Part shown: positions 61,080 to 64,000 of the stretch, piece after piece
Position numbering within the stretch: the stretch's first letter is position 1
Layout: the number at the start of each line of letters is the position of its first letter
Source of the DNA: Cytophagaceae bacterium
GTDB taxonomy: Bacteria; Bacteroidota; Bacteroidia; Cytophagales; Spirosomataceae
Assembly: GCA_027491315.1 (NCBI GenBank)
Contig: JAIXWL010000011.1
Coordinates: 1-64,000, forward strand
Direction: 5' to 3'
Length of the DNA: 64,000 nucleotides
Notes under the pieces: generated by a model
What the model was told of the DNA's origin: nothing
The model's database searches: none
Seen by the model: only the letters and a program-made list of their open reading frames with translations
Position numbers and translations under genes: made by a program

Positions 61080-63452
61080 TTATTTCGATTTAAACAATTG
61101 AAAAACATCTACTTGCAAACCTAGATTGATGGTCCTAGGGGCAGCAGGTGTATAGGTACTTTTATCGGAATAATTATTGCCTCGACTAGCAGAATTAGCA
61201 TATAATTCATTGCTTAGGTTCATAACATTCATGAATACCTGATAGGCATGCCATTGATACCCCAAGCGAAGATTTAATACAGAAACACCCAATAATCCTC
61301 CAAAACCAGCATCCGAATAAGAAACCGTGTTCACTTGATTTTGATACCATGAACTAATTCTTTGCCATTCTAAAGCTAACCTTGCTCCTTTTAACCAATT
61401 GGGTTTATAGCTAATCTCCGCATTGGCAATAAAATGTGGTGCTTGCGACATTTCTTTATTATTGACATTTTTTAAGGCATCACCGGTTTTCTGACTTAGG
61501 ACAAAATCCACAAAAATATGTCGGGCATTCGTGCCACCAAATCGGAAATTCCATTGAGAATCTGGCCGATAGGAAATCGCATATTCAATCCCTTCATGCA
61601 AGGTTTTTCCTGCACTTTGATAATCAGTAGAATTATCAGGTTGGCGAATACCTAATAATTCATTTTGGCCGTTCAGGCGATAAATGGAATAGTCTAAAAA
61701 CAACTTAGATTGAAATAAAGAAGCCCAGCCTCCTACTTCATAATTATCAAAAACTGCAGGTTCTATACTTAAATAAAATTTTTCCCCAGTAGCAATAGCT
61801 TGTGTAGCTGGGCGGGCCCTAAATACAGCTGATAAGGCTGGAGGTGAGAAACCTTTGGAATAATTGGCATAAAATCCCACTTGTTGATTAGCCTCATAGG
61901 TCATACCTATTTTTGGAGAAAACTGCGTGTAGGATTTGGTCCCTATACTTTGGTCGATATAATTGGTATAATCAAAGGACATATCATCCAATCGGCCACC
62001 GAGGGAAATTCGTAATGCTTCTAGGGGATGAATATCCCATTGAGCATATACGGCTTTATTCCAAATAACTGCCTGGTAATTAGACAAATATGAGTTAGGC
62101 AAAATTGAGGCTATTTCATATTTTTCTACCGACTTTTTATCTGGACGAAGTGTTGCCTTTAAATTAATTCGATAAGCCCAATAGCTGTTTGGAGAGCGAT
62201 CCAGAAGAAAGCCTAAAATCAATTTAGAATTCAACCAAGAAAATGGTCGACTATGCTGTCCCATAATACCTAAACTGGTAAAATCATTGGAATTAATTTG
62301 TCCAGATGCCGAAGTGGATGGACTTGTCCAAGAAATACTGTAAGCTGGGTTTTGGCCTAATGAATTTTCCCGATAAAATGCAGTCAAACTTGACAATGAA
62401 TTGTTGGCACCTTTGTGCTCCAATGTTATTCGAGAGCGTGAGGAGAAAGAACTTCTGTATGTAAAATTAGCAGGACTTTGGTAAGTCCTGGAATAAAATC
62501 CAACACTATCAATATTCCCTCCAGTTTGGGAGAAATAATCATTGTAGACAAATGAAGACCAAACTTTGGTCTTGGGAGAAATTTGAAAGTCTAAACGAAC
62601 ATTGATCGAGGACTTATCAAAATCGGAATTGGAAGCCCACGCATTTTTTTGTCGGGCTATATAGCCACCTGTCATCAAAGCCCATTTTTTACTCAAAGAC
62701 CCCCCCGCTGTGAATTGAGTTCGAGCATAACCCCACTCATCCGCTTGAAAACCAATGGATGCGGTAGGAATTCCAGGGGCCATTTTGCTAATCAAGTTGA
62801 TTGCTCCTCCAACAGCTTCAGGTCCATACAAAGAAGAGGCGGGACCTTTAATCACTTCTACCGAATTTAGACCTTGTAAATTAGTTTCTATCAGCGCATT
62901 GTGATTAAAAACTCCCAATGGACGTAAAGGAAGTCCATCTTCCATGTATAAAAAATAGGGTGAGGTCCCAAATGGCTGACGAATACCCATGGCATGCTGT
63001 TCGTTATTATAATTTAACATGATGACCCCAGGAACTTTATTGATGATTTCCGTCAACTGAATGGCTTTGGTATCTTGCAGTAAAGTAGCGCTTATCTTAT
63101 GGATGGCCACGGGTGTTTCCGTTCTTACAGCGGCTTGCCTAGAGGCTGTCACGACCACCGTAGCTAAATCCAAGGATGCTTCTTGCAATTGTATGACGGG
63201 ATTGAATTCCTTTCCTTTTAATCGAACAGCTTGAAAACCTAATGAGGAAATAATATATTCTTCATTGGCTAAAATGGCTTTTACCACAAACTCGCCCCTC
63301 TCGTTACTTAGGGCAATTATTTTGTTAGAATGTGTCAATGAAGCACCAATGATGGGTTCCTGGGTAATTGCATGGAGAATTTTATAGGTATATACTTGCG
63401 CATTACTTGCTAAAGAGAGCAAGCAAAATAGCGCGATAATCATCGCTTTCAT
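61080..63452 (-). CDS. TonB-dependent receptor (probable metal-complex uptake)
   Basis: This 790-residue outer-membrane receptor has a signal peptide (1-18), a carboxypeptidase-regulatory-type domain (about 20-95), a plug (about 105-225: KVPGVIMLNYNNEQHAMGIR and EVIKGPASSLYGPEAVGGAIN) and a barrel ending NLGLQVDVFQLFKSK. The plug resembles siderophore/vitamin B12/metal receptors more than SusC. It lies 64 bp after a small Cys-motif protein and 2 bp before the CxCC propeller protein, pointing to copper or another metal; this rests on context. Confidence 0.86.
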   Translation of the reverse strand: MKAMIIALFCLLSLASNAQVYTYKILHAITQEPIIGASLTHSNKIIALSNERGEFVVKAILANEEYIISSLGFQAVRLKGKEFNPVIQLQEASLDLATVVVTASRQAAVRTETPVAIHKISATLLQDTKAIQLTEIINKVPGVIMLNYNNEQHAMGIRQPFGTSPYFLYMEDGLPLRPLGVFNHNALIETNLQGLNSVEVIKGPASSLYGPEAVGGAINLISKMAPGIPTASIGFQADEWGYARTQFTAGGSLSKKWALMTGGYIARQKNAWASNSDFDKSSINVRLDFQISPKTKVWSSFVYNDYFSQTGGNIDSVGFYSRTYQSPANFTYRSSFSSRSRITLEHKGANNSLSSLTAFYRENSLGQNPAYSISWTSPSTSASGQINSNDFTSLGIMGQHSRPFSWLNSKLILGFLLDRSPNSYWAYRINLKATLRPDKKSVEKYEIASILPNSYLSNYQAVIWNKAVYAQWDIHPLEALRISLGGRLDDMSFDYTNYIDQSIGTKSYTQFSPKIGMTYEANQQVGFYANYSKGFSPPALSAVFRARPATQAIATGEKFYLSIEPAVFDNYEVGGWASLFQSKLFLDYSIYRLNGQNELLGIRQPDNSTDYQSAGKTLHEGIEYAISYRPDSQWNFRFGGTNARHIFVDFVLSQKTGDALKNVNNKEMSQAPHFIANAEISYKPNWLKGARLALEWQRISSWYQNQVNTVSYSDAGFGGLLGVSVLNLRLGYQWHAYQVFMNVMNLSNELYANSASRGNNYSDKSTYTPAAPRTINLGLQVDVFQLFKSK

Positions 63453-63516
63453 TTTAAACTAATTTACATGAGAAAATACGCTTGACGGTTTTCATCAAGC
63501 CTAATGGTTCCAGAAA

Positions 63517-63894
63517 TTAGCTATACTTAGGGGGGTGAAATGGTAAATGAATGGAGGACTGAGCAAGCATTTGGTCTTGCACAAAATGATCTTCTGAAAA
63601 ATCAATCAAGGAAGGATGAAAAGCTAGCATGGGTACTTGTTCACAAGCTAGTTGAATTTCAGGCATTTTTTCCAAACGCTCTGAATTCGTTTTTTGCTCT
63701 TTATCTTCGGCAGCCTTTAATTTTTTAGCCAAATAACATTGACCGTTGCAATTCAACTTAGGCTTATCCCGATTTTCACAAAGATTTTTAGCAATATAAT
63801 TTCGATTTACTTGATAATATGCCACAGATGCCCATTGACTCATCAGAGGCAATTGAAGGGCAATCAATAAAAGTATGGCAAGAAATCGATTCAT
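63517..63894 (-). CDS. Small exported protein with NCNGQC-type motif
   Basis: This 125-residue protein has an N-terminal hydrophobic segment (1-20, possible signal peptide or anchor) and a conserved block: YYQVNRNYIAKNLCENRDKP followed by NCNGQCYLAKKL (Cys39, 49, 53). The C-terminal half is charged and low in structure. I recall small Bacteroidota proteins of this type beside TonB receptors, with no established function; the Cys pattern suggests metal or redox chemistry. The start ATG is at 63892-63894; a TTG four codons upstream lies inside the promoter box. Confidence 0.72.
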   Translation of the reverse strand: MNRFLAILLLIALQLPLMSQWASVAYYQVNRNYIAKNLCENRDKPKLNCNGQCYLAKKLKAAEDKEQKTNSERLEKMPEIQLACEQVPMLAFHPSLIDFSEDHFVQDQMLAQSSIHLPFHPPKYS

Positions 63895-63903
63895 GGTGAA
63901 AGA

Positions 63904-63911
63904 CAAAATTA
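63904..63911 (-). promoter_or_regulatory. TAnnTTTG -7 box of the small Cys-motif protein
   Basis: The minus strand reads TAATTTTG, a perfect match to the Bacteroidota -7 consensus, ending 9 nt before the ATG at 63894. No TTTG is found at the ideal -33 spacing. It would drive the three-gene module 63894-59923. Confidence 0.4.
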
Positions 63912-63944
63912 CAATTTGGCAAATAACTTAGCCCCCATATCCAA

Positions 63945-64000
63945 TTATTTTTTTAATACTTGACTATAGAAAATACCCAAAGCTACAGAAAAAATGGGTT
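63945..64000 (-). CDS. Possible 3' end of a gene running off the window edge
   Basis: One minus-strand frame is open from the window edge to a TAA at 63945-63947, giving 17 hydrophobic-to-basic residues ending YSQVLKK. This looks like the C-terminus of a membrane protein encoded upstream of the small Cys-motif gene. The evidence is too short for any family call. Confidence 0.25.
   Translation of the reverse strand, partial: PIFSVALGIFYSQVLKK

Overview
The window is AT-rich bacterial chromosome from a member of the Bacteroidota, most likely a Cytophagales (Spirosomataceae-like) bacterium. The evidence is TonB-dependent receptors with carboxypeptidase-regulatory N-domains, a DUF4249 lipoprotein, several twin-arginine Gfo/Idh/MocA oxidoreductases with DUF1080 proteins, a NagX/NagB/NagA set, and start regions that carry TAnnTTTG/TTTG-type promoter boxes instead of obvious Shine-Dalgarno sequences. 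Genus cannot be fixed from sequence alone. No rRNA, tRNA, CRISPR array or prophage was seen.

Layout. 1-1.3 kb: a complete IS3-family element with terminal inverted repeats, a 3-bp target duplication and an A9 frameshift site, next to 14-bp tandem repeats. 1.4-9.7 kb (minus strand): DUF6941-like protein, DMT permease, ferrochelatase, DUF4249 lipoprotein/TonB receptor pair, then an isolated nuoH joined to a metZ-like gene. 9.9-14.1 kb (plus): double-DUF1080 protein and Tat-exported oxidoreductase, then a PASTA membrane protein with two rhodaneses. 14.2-37 kb is mainly housekeeping: miaA, an SSS symporter, an NFACT protein, yigZ, a 2-keto-3-deoxy-pentonate/2-ketoglutarate-semialdehyde pair, clpB, a large hybrid histidine kinase, ksgA-mgtE-dtd-mazG-hydroxyacid dehydrogenase, a GntP permease and two putative glycosyltransferases.

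37.4-57 kb is an accessory carbohydrate region. It holds a membrane-anchored AraC regulator, a PVC-type heme-binding protein (degenerate SGNH domain, propeller, HEAT, cytochrome c), three more Tat-exported Gfo/Idh/MocA enzymes, a six-hairpin glycosidase-like protein, a NagX-NagB-NagA operon, a DUF1080 lipoprotein, a FucP/NagP-like sugar importer, a Tat-exported DegT-type aminotransferase, a propeller protein and a ceramidase-fold hydrolase. Working hypothesis: sugars or amino sugars are oxidised at a ring carbon, and perhaps transaminated, outside the cytoplasm; they are then cleaved by DUF1080 enzymes, and the released amino sugar is imported and channelled through NagA/NagB. The exported oxidoreductase plus exported aminotransferase combination is the most unusual feature of the window.

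57.3-64 kb: a TonB receptor with no SusD partner, then a minus-strand group (small Cys-motif protein, TonB receptor, BNR-propeller protein with a CxCC motif) that looks like a metal-uptake module.
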